Source: Candidatus Nitromaritima sp. SCGC AAA288-L16 (GTDB lineage: Bacteria; Nitrospinota; Nitrospinia; Nitrospinales; VA-1). Taken from it: a DNA stretch of 53,849 nt. The translations under genes and the position numbers were made by a program. The stretch lies in assembly GCA_000372225.1 (NCBI GenBank), contig AQTY01000009.1, positions 3,963-57,811 of the forward strand. Direction: 5' to 3'. A model generated the notes under the pieces. That model was not told where the DNA came from. It did not search any database and was given only the letters and a program-made list of their open reading frames with translations. The stretch's first letter is position 1. Each line of letters begins with the position of its first letter. Positions 14,509 to 24,301 of this stretch are shown here, piece by piece.

Positions 14509-16821
14509 CTAATAAGTCGATAGTTTTTTTAATAGTTTATTCAAATCATCTGACTGGGTTTTGGATAAGTCTTGTTTTAAGGCTCGCTTTATATAGGACT
14601 TTGAAATTTTATACTTCCCAAGGCGATAATTAATTTTTCCTAAATTAATTAAAGCAGCTATATGATTAGGTTCATAACTCAAAACTTTTTCATATAACGT
14701 ATTTGCTTCTCCCATATTCCCGGACATCAGGTTATTCCATGCGATTTGTGAATAAATTGAAGGGTCGGGGCCTTTTATTTTAAGGAATTTTTTAAATACC
14801 TCATTAGAGTTTATCCATTTTTTTTTATTTTGATAAACTCGAGCCAGATTATACAAGGTAGGTTCATGGTTTGGTTTGAGTTTTAGACAAGCCTTGAAAG
14901 AAAGTTCTGCTTTATTATAGGATTTTGTAAGCATGTATGCGGTGCCAAGATTATAATGTGCTAAAAACATAGATGGGTCAGTTTTTATTGCATGGTTTAG
15001 TTCAATGATAGCTTTATTATAACGCTGGGTCTTTCCATAAACTTCTCCAAGATTGAGTCGGGCAAGAGCATAATCCTGTTGACCTGTTGCTTTTTTCATC
15101 AGAGTTATTGAGTGTAGAAAATGACCAATCGCTAGGTCATACTCCTTTTTCATATTTTTTACTGATCCCAGCCCCAACTCTGCTGAAAAATAGTCAGGTT
15201 TTAATTTTAAGGCAGCTCGGTATTGAACTTCTGCATTGTTAAGTTGTTCGAGGTCTAAATAAACACTAGCCAAATTAAAATGCGGCTCGGCAAAATCCAC
15301 CTCAAGTGAAATATTATTGGCATCTAAAATATTTGAACCTTGAATGGTTTTACCGATAAGACTTTTTCGTTCAATAAAATGTTTTGGGTTTCCTAAATTA
15401 AATTGTGTTTTAGCATATTCTGGAATACTAGATATGCTCTTTTCAAGGTGGGAACGTGCGATTTTAAGTTTTCCTGCTTCATAATAGGCTTTACCAAGAT
15501 TATTGTGAACTCTTGGCGAATTTGGATTTTTTATTACCGAGTCAGACCATAATGCAATTTCATTTGCCCATGTTTGATTTCTCTTCCCAACTAATATTCC
15601 ACAAATTATTACTATGAAAATAAAAGAACATAGCTTAGTCGTTTTTTTTGAACGACTGACGAACCATCCGGTTATAAAACATAAACCCAATGACATTGGC
15701 AAATACATTCTGTGCTCAACTGCAAGGTCATTTAAAGGAATAATACTGCTTGTCGGTGCAATTGATAGTAAAAACCATGCGAATCCAAGCTTAACCCAAA
15801 TATTTCCCCATTTTATAATCACCAAAGTTATGCAGATAATCAGTAAAACTGAAAATAATATTTTCCAATCCGTTAAAAATTCCGTAAATGGGAACCCAAT
15901 ATCGACATTAAGATTGAAAGGAAAGATAAATTTTGTTAGGTAATAAAAAATAATTACCTTGGACTGCACTAATAAGTATGGAATGCTCCCGTAAAGTTCC
16001 AATCCCTGATCCTTCGGTAAATATAGTGCCTCCAATATATAAGCTATGAATATTAAAACAATCCCACCACATCCAAAAACCCAAAGCATTTTTGAAGTCG
16101 TAAAATATGCTTTATAATTTTGAAAATATCTAGGAACATAAAGTACCAAAAACCAAAATATAATAATCGCGGGCAATGTTATTGCTATCAGCTTTGAGGC
16201 TATAGCCAAATATATCCCTGAAATAGTCAGCAGACCTGAAATCATTCGGTATTTTACTGTTCTGGAAAGTAATAACGTTTCGGTAAAACAAAAAATCGTT
16301 AGAAGATAAAAAAATGTTGCCAGCAAACTTGATCGTGATGAAATATATGCTACTGAATCTGTATTAATTGGATGTAATGCGAATATGAGGGATGTGACAA
16401 ACGGTAAAAACAGAACATTATTTGGTTGATGGTCTACTAATTTACTATTTTCTTTTTTACCGCTGATATTTTCTTTTGATATTAGATTTTTGATACGAAC
16501 CAAAATTATAAATATCAGAACCGTTACCAGTATGTGAATAGTTAAATTCACAAGGTGAAAACCAAAAGTGTGTTTATTATCGAGATGATTATTTATTGCA
16601 AAAGTCCATAGCAAAACGGGACGGTTTTGAAAAGACTTCATACTAACACTTTCATTAAAACTTTTTAGATCTGCTACCCATTCTTTGTTTAATAGATTGC
16701 GGTCATCAAATTGGAACGCCCCCTGCAACGAATTGAAGTAGACGATTGTTGGCAGAATAATAAGAACTATTATGCAAGCAATCTTAGATCGTAAAGAGTT
16801 TTGTTCAGCAAATAAGTTCAT
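14509..16821 (-). CDS. TMTC-like membrane protein with C-terminal TPR (paralogue 1)
   Basis: A 770-residue protein, the first and longest of three tandem paralogues. The acidic pair is in GAFQFDDRNLLNKEWV, with conserved RPVLLWTFAINNHLDNKHTF, GFHLVNLTIHIL and HPINTDSVAYISSRSSL. After about ten membrane helices come eight or so TPRs (residues 440-765). The TPR array is interrupted near residues 480-510 by a non-repeat insert (NPKHFIERKSLIGKTIQ). It begins the operon 14509-10771. The 240-bp upstream region is shared with a divergent membrane protein gene, so both may be controlled together. Confidence 0.82.
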   Translation of the reverse strand: MNLFAEQNSLRSKIACIIVLIILPTIVYFNSLQGAFQFDDRNLLNKEWVADLKSFNESVSMKSFQNRPVLLWTFAINNHLDNKHTFGFHLVNLTIHILVTVLIFIILVRIKNLISKENISGKKENSKLVDHQPNNVLFLPFVTSLIFALHPINTDSVAYISSRSSLLATFFYLLTIFCFTETLLLSRTVKYRMISGLLTISGIYLAIASKLIAITLPAIIIFWFLVLYVPRYFQNYKAYFTTSKMLWVFGCGGIVLIFIAYILEALYLPKDQGLELYGSIPYLLVQSKVIIFYYLTKFIFPFNLNVDIGFPFTEFLTDWKILFSVLLIICITLVIIKWGNIWVKLGFAWFLLSIAPTSSIIPLNDLAVEHRMYLPMSLGLCFITGWFVSRSKKTTKLCSFIFIVIICGILVGKRNQTWANEIALWSDSVIKNPNSPRVHNNLGKAYYEAGKLKIARSHLEKSISSIPEYAKTQFNLGNPKHFIERKSLIGKTIQGSNILDANNISLEVDFAEPHFNLASVYLDLEQLNNAEVQYRAALKLKPDYFSAELGLGSVKNMKKEYDLAIGHFLHSITLMKKATGQQDYALARLNLGEVYGKTQRYNKAIIELNHAIKTDPSMFLAHYNLGTAYMLTKSYNKAELSFKACLKLKPNHEPTLYNLARVYQNKKKWINSNEVFKKFLKIKGPDPSIYSQIAWNNLMSGNMGEANTLYEKVLSYEPNHIAALINLGKINYRLGKYKISKSYIKRALKQDLSKTQSDDLNKLLKKLSTY

Positions 16822-17061
16822 CAGGTAAGCTTATAGTCGGTGGATTTGCATGCTTGAGAATTTGTTTCAATCTGCTATTTTCTTCCCTTAATTTATCACT
16901 TGAATAAATATTGTTCTAGGTGAATAGTCAATTAATTAAGTTATAATATTCTCGGTGAACAGAACGTTGAATTTTAAAATAATCACTTCTTGATAAAAAT
17001 TTAAATTCTCGTTTCAATCGATTCTCTTCACGGCAATATTTCTATTGGACCAGAATAAATC
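16822..17061. other. Divergent promoter region between two membrane-glycosylation genes
   Basis: 240 bp between oppositely oriented genes. It is AT-rich and must carry promoters both ways, but no -35/-10 pair stands out and no repeat or RNA was seen. Confidence 0.35.
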
Positions 17062-18138
17062 ATGCAAACCGAACATCAAAACTTTCTTAAAATATCCTTA
17101 ATTTTCATCATTATTCTTGGATTTAATTATGGTGTAAGCTTTCAACAGTTTCTCCATTATGATTGGAATAATCCGCGGGGTTTGAGTGACTCAATAAGCT
17201 ATCTGGCGATGTCAAATGGAGATTATACGATCTCTTCGGGGCATCGTTACCGCGTAATTATTCCCTTTCTTGCCAATATTGTAAAAAGCTTAGTCCAACC
17301 ATTAATTCCCTCCGAACAATTGCATTGGTTTGGGGGTGTTGATGCATTTAGTTTCTATATTATTAATTGTTTCTTTTCAAGTCTTACTGGTTTGTTCTTG
17401 TATTTATTTCTTATTCGGTTAAAGTTCGAGCCCCAATTGTCATTATTGGGAGTATTTATATTTTTAGGAAGTCGAATCACGATTCTGGCAACGGGTGCCC
17501 CCATTGTTGACTCCTTGTATTTTCTTTCAATTATTATAATTGTTTATTTTTGTTTAACCCAAAACACTACTACGCTAGCTATACTCACCCCTATATTAAT
17601 TCTTTCTAAAGAAACTATAATCCCATTTTTATTTCTTCCATTTTTTGTTAAACAAATAAACCGAAAACTTTTCGGGGTATCTTTAATGGCTTCGTTTGTT
17701 GTTTTTTTCTGGGTAAGGGACACAATTTCTTCATGGTCACCTAATCAAATGGAGAATAATGACCCAATTTTTAATATTGTTGTAAACCATTTGAAATCAG
17801 GTTTTGAAAATATTATCCAAACCTATTTTTCTATGGGAGGTTGGCATGGAATTTTTTCAACATTTTCAATCTTCTGGATTGCTGCTGCTTTTGGAGTTTG
17901 GCTTAGTTTTAAAAAATTAAATTCGTTTTATCAAATCCCTAATTTTTTATTTTTTATTATCCCTATTACCTTTGGGTTTACCGTTTTAAGTTCTAATGTT
18001 GGGCGCATGTTACTTAGCTCATTTCCCATTGTCATTCCTTACACCTTGATTGGAATTAACTATCTTTTTTCTACAAAATCCAGCGACCATTCTCCGCTAA
18101 AAAATGTTCGAACCCTTGATGCACATGAAAACAAATGA
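17062..18138 (+). CDS. Polytopic membrane protein, GT-C-like
   Basis: A 358-residue protein with about nine predicted transmembrane helices. The first periplasmic loop carries an Asp in NNPRGLSDSISYLAMSNGDY followed by SSGHRYRVIIPFLANIV. This arrangement is common in small bacterial GT-C-like membrane proteins related to mannosyl- or arabinosyltransferases. A short polar tail ends the protein. No TPR is present. It is divergent from the three TMTC-like genes, which suggests a shared surface-glycan role. The exact family is not recognised. Confidence 0.6.
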   Translation: MQTEHQNFLKISLIFIIILGFNYGVSFQQFLHYDWNNPRGLSDSISYLAMSNGDYTISSGHRYRVIIPFLANIVKSLVQPLIPSEQLHWFGGVDAFSFYIINCFFSSLTGLFLYLFLIRLKFEPQLSLLGVFIFLGSRITILATGAPIVDSLYFLSIIIIVYFCLTQNTTTLAILTPILILSKETIIPFLFLPFFVKQINRKLFGVSLMASFVVFFWVRDTISSWSPNQMENNDPIFNIVVNHLKSGFENIIQTYFSMGGWHGIFSTFSIFWIAAAFGVWLSFKKLNSFYQIPNFLFFIIPITFGFTVLSSNVGRMLLSSFPIVIPYTLIGINYLFSTKSSDHSPLKNVRTLDAHENK

Positions 18139-18400
18139 TCGGTCAATACAGGTTTTTCTTAATCTAACCTTAATTAATACGATAGTAAATCTATCGGGTT
18201 ATTCAGGGGTATATTGAATTATTTTTATGGGATTTTGGGGTTCATTTTAGTATAAATCTACAAAAAATATTAGAAAACTAAAAATATTAAACTTCTTCCT
18301 AGTTCACCAGTTTATTAGAAATGGGGCTTCTAAAGCACCTCCCCAGTTGATTTTTGTTGCTGTACAATTTTAATTAACACTATATTTTGGAAAAATTATC

Positions 18401-19246
18401 ATGGGTATTATTGACGGTAAAATGGTTGCTTCTCAGATTAAAGAAAATATTACTACTGAAGTACAATCATTGAAGAAAAAAACTGGGAAAAGCCCGGGCC
18501 TCGCTGTGGTTTTGGTAGGTGATGACCCTGCATCCGCTGTGTATGTTCGCAATAAAAATAAAACCTGTAATAATATTGGATTTCAATCCTTTGAGAATAT
18601 TCTTCCTGCGAATACCTCCGAATCGGAATTATTAAACCTGATCCATGAATTGAATAATGACGAAAAAGTTAATGGAATTCTTGTTCAACTACCTCTCCCA
18701 AATCACATCGCCTCAAAAAAAATTCTCGAAGCCATTAATCCACAAAAAGATGTAGATGGATTTCATCTCGAAAATGTAGGTCGACTAGTAACAGGACATT
18801 CTTTATTTAAACCATGTACTCCTGCTGGTATCATTAAACTTCTCGATAAATATGATGTTGAGATTGAAGGAAAAAATGCCGTAATCATTGGACGTAGTAA
18901 TATTGTTGGAAAACCAGTTGCATTCCTTTTACTCGAAAGAAATGCTACGGTTACAATTTGTCATTCTCGCACAAAAAATTTATCCAACCTTACGCGATCT
19001 GCAGATATTCTTATTGCTGCTATCGGAAAACCAAATTTTGTTACCGCGGATATGGTAAAAGATAACTCAGTAGTCATCGATGTAGGTATCAATCGCTTGG
19101 CGGGTAAACTTGTTGGTGATGTTGATTTTTCATCAGTAGTAAAAAAAGCCTCTCTTATTACACCTGTACCTGGGGGAGTAGGACCCATGACCATCGCCAT
19201 GCTTATGGAAAATACATTCCGGGCTTTTAAAAACTCCTTAAAATAA
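18401..19246 (+). CDS. folD: Methylenetetrahydrofolate dehydrogenase / methenyl-THF cyclohydrolase
   Basis: A 281-residue bifunctional enzyme that interconverts 5,10-methylene-THF, 5,10-methenyl-THF and 10-formyl-THF with NADP(+), feeding purine and fMet synthesis. Seen: the active-site Lys in YVRNKNK (Lys52), VQLPLP (95-100), KDVDGFH (116-122), PCTPAG, the Rossmann loop GRSNIVGKP (164-172) and the C-terminal signature PVPGGVGPMT. Length is normal. It has no close operon partner; the 262-bp upstream region shows only a weak ribosome-binding site. Confidence 0.97.
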   Translation: MGIIDGKMVASQIKENITTEVQSLKKKTGKSPGLAVVLVGDDPASAVYVRNKNKTCNNIGFQSFENILPANTSESELLNLIHELNNDEKVNGILVQLPLPNHIASKKILEAINPQKDVDGFHLENVGRLVTGHSLFKPCTPAGIIKLLDKYDVEIEGKNAVIIGRSNIVGKPVAFLLLERNATVTICHSRTKNLSNLTRSADILIAAIGKPNFVTADMVKDNSVVIDVGINRLAGKLVGDVDFSSVVKKASLITPVPGGVGPMTIAMLMENTFRAFKNSLK

Positions 19247-19317
19247 TTTTTAATAAGCCACCTGGAAAGAAACCTACATCGTATAAGAATCGTCTGTTAA
19301 TTCTCTACTTACATTAT

Positions 19318-19346
19318 TTGACCTATAATAAGGCTAAATATATATA
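19318..19346 (+). promoter_or_regulatory. Sigma-70-type promoter upstream of xseA
   Basis: TTGACC (19318-19323), a 17-bp spacer and TATATA (19341-19346) lie about 50 bp before the xseA start. Good spacing and near-consensus boxes; judged by eye only. Confidence 0.5.
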
Positions 19347-19394
19347 TTGAAGTGGTATCTGGTATATTGCTTATAACTCAACTTATTTTTTTCA

Positions 19395-20753
19395 ATGAAA
19401 CAAAAAGAAACCACGCCTAAAATTTACTCCGTTTCAGAGATAACAGGTGATGTAAAATCTATCTTGGAATCAGCCTTTGATTCAATATGGGTAGAAGGTG
19501 AGATATCCAATCTTCGAATTCCAGGTTCTCAACATGCTTATTTTATTCTTAAAGATAATCGTTCACAGATACGTTGTGTTTTATTCAAAGGTTTCCGAGC
19601 TGGATTAAAATTTCACCCGGATGATGGCGATCATGTCCTTCTATTTGGTCGAGTTACAGTATATGAATCAAGGGGTGACTATCAAGTAATAGTAGAACAC
19701 ATTGAACCCAGAGGCTTGGGAGCATTACAAAAAGCATTTGAAAAACTTAAAGCTCGTCTCATGCAAGAAGGACTCTTCGGTGAGGATAGAAAAATTCCGA
19801 TACCACAATTCCCATGGAGAGTTGGTGTAGTAACCTCCGCTACAGGAGCAGCAATCCGAGACATCATAAATATTATTCAACGACGTAACCCCAAGGTTTC
19901 AGTGCTGGTTTATCCGGTAAAAGTCCAAGGGGAAGGCTCTGCGGAAGAAATATCGGAGGCAATCCAACAAATGAATCAAATTAGTGATTTAGATGTTCTC
20001 ATCGTTGGAAGGGGCGGTGGCTCCATAGAAGATTTATGGGCTTTTAATGAAGAAATTGTTGCTCGTGCCATTTCTAAATCTACCCTACCCGTGGTATCAG
20101 CTGTTGGACACGAAATAGACTTTACCATTGCTGATTTTGTTTCAGACTTGCGTGCGCCAACACCTTCGGCAGCTGCAGAGCTCGTGGTCCCTATGTTGGA
20201 TGAACAAACTAGAAAGTTAAATATGATGGGGGAGCAACTTTTAGTAATTTTACAGAATAAAATCCAAAAATATGAGGATTTACTAAAACGGCTCATGGGG
20301 AGACGATTTTTTAAAGACCCGATGTATATTATGCAACCGCAAGTTCAACGTTTGGATGATTTGATTAATCGTCTATTTCGTGGATTAGACCAATGGGTTT
20401 TAGTTCAAGGACAAAAATTATCGGGGATGATTCACCAACTTGTTCAACTTACCCCTGCAAAGAATATTCGTCAATTAGGAGAAAAAAAAGCCCTGTTTCA
20501 TCACCTTTTGGTCCAAAATGTACACTCCCGGATTCGTTTTGATCGTGAGCGATTCGATGGTGTTCTAAAAAATCTCAACGCACTCAGCCCACTAGCTATT
20601 CTGGATCGCGGATATAGTATTGCAAATTTCCAAGGTAAAGCTCTCACACAAAGTGATCGAATTATGCAAGGAGATTCTATAAAGATCCGCCTAGCCAGGG
20701 GTCAATTAAGGTGTACGGTTGATGAAATTATTCCATCTCAAGAAAAACAGTGA
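19395..20753 (+). CDS. xseA: Exodeoxyribonuclease VII large subunit
   Basis: A 452-residue protein. The N-terminal OB fold (residues 31-110, WVEGEISNLRI and HAYFILKDNRSQIRC) binds single-stranded DNA. The catalytic core carries GVVTSATGAAIRD (144-156), GRGGGSIEDLWAFNEE (205-220), SAVGHEIDFTIAD (235-247) and DLRAPTPSAAAEL (251-263). A helical C-terminal region that binds XseB follows. It degrades single-stranded DNA from both ends in mismatch repair and recombination. It forms an operon with xseB 24 bp downstream and tlyA. Confidence 0.97.
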   Translation: MKQKETTPKIYSVSEITGDVKSILESAFDSIWVEGEISNLRIPGSQHAYFILKDNRSQIRCVLFKGFRAGLKFHPDDGDHVLLFGRVTVYESRGDYQVIVEHIEPRGLGALQKAFEKLKARLMQEGLFGEDRKIPIPQFPWRVGVVTSATGAAIRDIINIIQRRNPKVSVLVYPVKVQGEGSAEEISEAIQQMNQISDLDVLIVGRGGGSIEDLWAFNEEIVARAISKSTLPVVSAVGHEIDFTIADFVSDLRAPTPSAAAELVVPMLDEQTRKLNMMGEQLLVILQNKIQKYEDLLKRLMGRRFFKDPMYIMQPQVQRLDDLINRLFRGLDQWVLVQGQKLSGMIHQLVQLTPAKNIRQLGEKKALFHHLLVQNVHSRIRFDRERFDGVLKNLNALSPLAILDRGYSIANFQGKALTQSDRIMQGDSIKIRLARGQLRCTVDEIIPSQEKQ

Positions 20754-20777
20754 TAAGTATATTTATTAGAGGCCATT

Positions 20778-21023
20778 ATGTCTGAAATAAAATTTGAAAA
20801 AGCAATGACCCGATTAGAAAATATTGTGGAGGAATTGGAACGTGGCGATTTGGATATTGATAAGTCTCTTGAAATTTTTGAAGAGGGCATCAAAATGTCA
20901 CGATTATGTTCAAAGAAACTTAACGAAGCAGAAGCAAAAATCGAAAAACTTAGCAAAGGGAAAAAGGGGGACTTGATTACAGAACTTTTTCCTATGGATG
21001 ATAAAAATGAAGAACAAGAATAA
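20778..21023 (+). CDS. xseB: Exodeoxyribonuclease VII small subunit
   Basis: An 81-residue all-helical protein with the family core FEKAMTRLENIVEELERGDL then SLEIFEEGIKMSRLC, followed by KLNEAEAKIEKL. Several XseB copies wrap one XseA. It starts after a GAGGCC region 24 bp from xseA. Its last codons overlap the start of tlyA (21007). Confidence 0.95.
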   Translation: MSEIKFEKAMTRLENIVEELERGDLDIDKSLEIFEEGIKMSRLCSKKLNEAEAKIEKLSKGKKGDLITELFPMDDKNEEQE

Positions 21024-21803
21024 AAAGATTAGATTGGATCATTTACTCTTAAAAAAAAACTTGTTTTATCAAGAGAGCGTGCAAAAAGTTTAATTTTAGC
21101 CGGTAAAGTCAGAGTAGCTGATGAAATAGCTGACAAACCCGGCCGTATTTATAATGAAGATTGTGCGGTACGAGTCATCGAAGATGTGCATCCTTACGTT
21201 AGCCGTGGTGGAATTAAACTTAAACATGGGCTTAGAGAGTTTGATATTTCTCTCTCAGAAAAAGTTGCAGTTGATATCGGAGCTTCAACCGGAGGATTTA
21301 CTGATTGTCTACTTCAGCATGGTATAGAGAAAGTATTTGCGGTCGATGTAGGTTATGGACAACTGGATTGGAAATTACAGAGCGATTCAAGGGTGGTCTC
21401 TCTGGATCGAAAAAATGCCCGCGAATTGAATTCAAATGATATTAACGAGTTAGTTGACTTAGTTGTTATAGATGTCTCTTTTATATCGTTAAAAATTATA
21501 ATTCCCTCCGTGATCAATGTTTTAAAACCAGTGGGAGATTTGATAGCGCTGGTTAAGCCACAATTTGAGGTTGGGAAAGAAGAAGTTGAGAATAAGGGAA
21601 TCATCAAAGACCCTAAAAAACATCTCGGTGTACTCATTGAATTGAATGCTTTTATGAAAAAACAAGGTTGGCCTATAACAAATATAGCCACCTCACCCAT
21701 AACTGGCCAAAAGGGAAATCGTGAATTTTTGATTCACTGTCCGGGAAAAGAAAATTCTCGAATAATCGAAGACGATCATATTCGTAACATGATCAATACA
21801 TAA
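21007..21803 (+). CDS. tlyA: TlyA-type rRNA 2'-O-methyltransferase, split by -1 frameshift at A9
   Basis: The start ATG at 21007 lies inside xseB. The first frame encodes an S4-type RNA-binding start (MKNKKIRLDHLLLKK), then stops at 21091. One base back (-1), the S4 domain continues (LVLSRERAKSLILAGKVRVA) and leads into the FtsJ-like methyltransferase domain: DIGASTGGFTDCL (SAM loop), FAVDVGYGQLDW, LVVIDVSFISL and LVKPQFEVG. The junction is A9C at 21051-21060, containing the heptamer A_AAA_AAC in the zero frame. TlyA methylates rRNA ribose (16S C1409 and 23S C1920 in mycobacteria). It could be programmed -1 frameshifting, polymerase slippage, or a homopolymer sequencing error. Confidence 0.85.
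21051..21060 (+). promoter_or_regulatory. Putative -1 slippery site A_AAA_AAC in tlyA
   Basis: Nine A then C, read in the zero frame as TTA AAA AAA AAC. The last seven bases are the classical tandem-slippage heptamer. A -1 shift here is exactly what is needed to join the two halves of TlyA. The same tract in the same phase occurs in dnaX at 34598-34606. Confidence 0.5.
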
Positions 21804-21859
21804 ACATGTTAAGCAAATAAGAACCAATGCGTCGGGCTATTATATTTATTTCAAATCAA

Positions 21860-22216
21860 TTATATTTCATCTTTATACACGATAAAACAGTCCCACGGGT
21901 AAACAAGGTGAGTGATTCCCTTTTGTTTGGGCTCTCCAGGTTTCCACTCTGTTTCATCTTCCAGCAGTTTTATTCGAATTCCACCGGTACCTCCATGTAT
22001 GAGAGTCGCAATTCCATCTCCCGATTCTTCGATTTGGCATGCATAAGCGGCACAAGGTGATTGTGTTTTTTTATCCCAACCTATCACCTGGACAGGAGAT
22101 TCTTCGCCTTCTATGTTATATTTTATGCAGTAAACCTCACGTGACTCAGAGACGTCACGATAAAGCATGCTAAAGTTTTCATGGGTATTTTCGTTTGCTT
22201 CTACATCAACGTACAT
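21860..22216 (-). CDS. Hypothetical protein
   Basis: A 118-residue protein. ATG 22216 is preferred to the GTG two codons earlier because GGAG lies seven bases upstream. It is acidic, soluble and beta-rich (MLYRDVSESREVYCIKYNIE; PVQVIGWDKKTQSPCAAYAC; GITHLVYPWDCFIVYK), with four Cys and no signal peptide. No family was recognised. It is convergent with tlyA (its 3' end is 57 bp away) and divergent from gpmA. Confidence 0.6.
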   Translation of the reverse strand: MYVDVEANENTHENFSMLYRDVSESREVYCIKYNIEGEESPVQVIGWDKKTQSPCAAYACQIEESGDGIATLIHGGTGGIRIKLLEDETEWKPGEPKQKGITHLVYPWDCFIVYKDEI

Positions 22217-22490
22217 TGCCACACTCCAAAGTAATATTCGTAAATCATAATATCACTATGACACAACTTCTATACTATTTTATAATTCTTAAATTATCTC
22301 TGGAAACCATGATGCACTTAAGGTTATTATTTATCGTAATTTTTTTGCACTTTTTTTCATGATACGATTTTGGCAATATTTTTTCTACTTCCGGAAAATA
22401 TCTCTGTTCTAAATAAATATTTAACGTTAGCTCATACTTTTAAACCCAGTCAGTTGAAGTTCGGATTAGTTATTAACGGAGAACAATTCA

Positions 22491-23231
22491 ATGCATAAGC
22501 TGGTTTTGTTACGCCACGGTCAAAGCCAATGGAATCTTGAAAATAGGTTTACTGGGTGGACCGATGTGGATCTTACCGCTCAAGGAATTGTGGAAGCAGG
22601 CAATGCGGGCATTCTACTTAAAAATGAAGGATATCATTTCGATGTTGCATATACATCGGTACTGAAACGAGCTATTCGCACATTATGGATTGTAATGGAT
22701 AAGATGGATCTTATGTGGATACCAGTCCATCGATCATGGAGGCTCAATGAAAGGCATTATGGTGCCTTACAAGGACTCAATAAGAAAGAAACGACTGCCA
22801 AACATGGTGCTGATCAAGTTAAGGTGTGGCGGCGCAGTTACGATATTCCTCCTCCAAATCTTGAAAATGGAGATGATCGCCTTCCAGACAATGACCCACG
22901 ATATGCGCTTATTCCCTCTAAGAATCTCCCGCACTCGGAGGCCCTCAGGCATACGGTGAATAGATTCCTACCGTACTGGAAGGAGACTATTGTGCCTTCT
23001 TTGCAATTAAAAAAAAATATTATTATTTGTGCTCACGGTAACAGCCTGCGCGCTTTAGTCAAGTATCTCGATAATATGAGTGAGAACTCCATTATTGAGC
23101 TTAATATTCCAACGGGTATTCCACTTGTCTACGAACTTAATGATGATTTGACTCCAAAAACTCATTATTTTTTAGGAGATTCCGAAACAGTTAGAAAGGC
23201 TGCTAATGCTGTTGCGGATCAAGGAAAGTAA
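22491..23231 (+). CDS. gpmA: 2,3-bisphosphoglycerate-dependent phosphoglycerate mutase
   Basis: A 246-residue glycolytic enzyme that converts 3-phosphoglycerate to 2-phosphoglycerate. The catalytic His9 is in LLRHGQSQWN, followed by NRFTGWTDVDLT, the acid-base Glu87 in LNERHYGALQGLNK, and the second His in ICAHGNSLRALVKYL. Length is typical for the dPGM type. A GGAGA ribosome-binding site lies nine bases before the ATG. It is monocistronic in this window. Confidence 0.97.
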   Translation: MHKLVLLRHGQSQWNLENRFTGWTDVDLTAQGIVEAGNAGILLKNEGYHFDVAYTSVLKRAIRTLWIVMDKMDLMWIPVHRSWRLNERHYGALQGLNKKETTAKHGADQVKVWRRSYDIPPPNLENGDDRLPDNDPRYALIPSKNLPHSEALRHTVNRFLPYWKETIVPSLQLKKNIIICAHGNSLRALVKYLDNMSENSIIELNIPTGIPLVYELNDDLTPKTHYFLGDSETVRKAANAVADQGK

Positions 23232-23387
23232 ATTTCTAGTTAACGCTCAATTAAAATTATTTACAAAATTAACGCGGCTACTGTCTGATTATTTAAATCT
23301 CAAGAACAACTTTATTTTTTCTCATTGAATTTATCGTTTTATTTCTTTAATTATTTATAGTTCTGATTTTTGAAAAGGATTCTAATA

Positions 23388-24233
23388 ATGAAATATTTTT
23401 TACCCCTTATCTTTGCCTTATTAACTCTATCTTCTTGTGGTTCAGAGAAAGCGAAGGTTGATCCAGCTCAATCTAAGATCCATTATGACCTTGCGCTGGA
23501 ATTGGCTCAATATTCTCTTTACCAAAATTCACTTGAAGAATTTGATTTAGCCATCAAATTTGACCCTGGGAATATCAACGCTTATAGAAAAAAAGGATTA
23601 GTACTCTTTGGACTCAACCAATATGTCGAGGCTGAAAAGTTATTTAAAAAAGTAATCTCTCTTGATCCAGAAAACGTACAAGCTTATATCAATTTAGGTA
23701 TGGTTAAATACAGCACAGGATATAAAGGTGATGCTAAGAAATTGTGGGAAAAGTCGATTAATATTAAAACGGATGATAATGATTCAAAAGCAATAAATAA
23801 TATAGCTAACCTGTATAAAGAAGAAAAAAATTATGATAAGGCCATAGAACATTATCAATTAGCCATGAAAAATGATCCCATGAATTCAATGTATATGAAC
23901 AATCTAGCCGATACGCTTCGTTTAAATGGTGAACTGGACCAAGCCTTGGAAGTTCTCCAAAATTCATTAAAATTGAATTCTGCGGGAATGGGATCTTATT
24001 TCAACCTAGGTCTGGTTTATAAAGATCTTAAGGAAAATGAAAAAGCGCTGGACTCCTTTAAAAAATCCATTCAAGTTAATGCTGCCCTCACCGAAGCTTA
24101 CTATCAAATAGCACAAATCCACTTAACAATGAAAAATCGGGATTTAGCTCTTAAATTTATTAACAAGGCCATTGAGTTTTCTCCCAATAACCTGATATAC
24201 CAGGAGTCCCGAGAAAAAATTCTTGCTTTGTAA
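23388..24233 (+). CDS. TPR lipoprotein
   Basis: A 281-residue protein. ATG 23388 (with AAAAGGA upstream) gives a clean lipoprotein signal MKYFLPLIFALLTLSSC with Cys17, so the TTG six codons earlier is rejected. Residues 30-275 are about seven TPRs (for example AEKLFKKVISLDPENVQAYI and AIEHYQLAMKNDPMNSMYMN). As a lipid-anchored solenoid in the periplasm it probably scaffolds an envelope complex. It precedes the SGNH-like gene by 68 bp on the same strand. Confidence 0.85.
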   Translation: MKYFLPLIFALLTLSSCGSEKAKVDPAQSKIHYDLALELAQYSLYQNSLEEFDLAIKFDPGNINAYRKKGLVLFGLNQYVEAEKLFKKVISLDPENVQAYINLGMVKYSTGYKGDAKKLWEKSINIKTDDNDSKAINNIANLYKEEKNYDKAIEHYQLAMKNDPMNSMYMNNLADTLRLNGELDQALEVLQNSLKLNSAGMGSYFNLGLVYKDLKENEKALDSFKKSIQVNAALTEAYYQIAQIHLTMKNRDLALKFINKAIEFSPNNLIYQESREKILAL

Positions 24234-24301
24234 ATTTACATAATCTAATGATCCAATTAATTTGATGAAAAAAGAAATTAATAATAACCTAACTCTACTA
24301 C

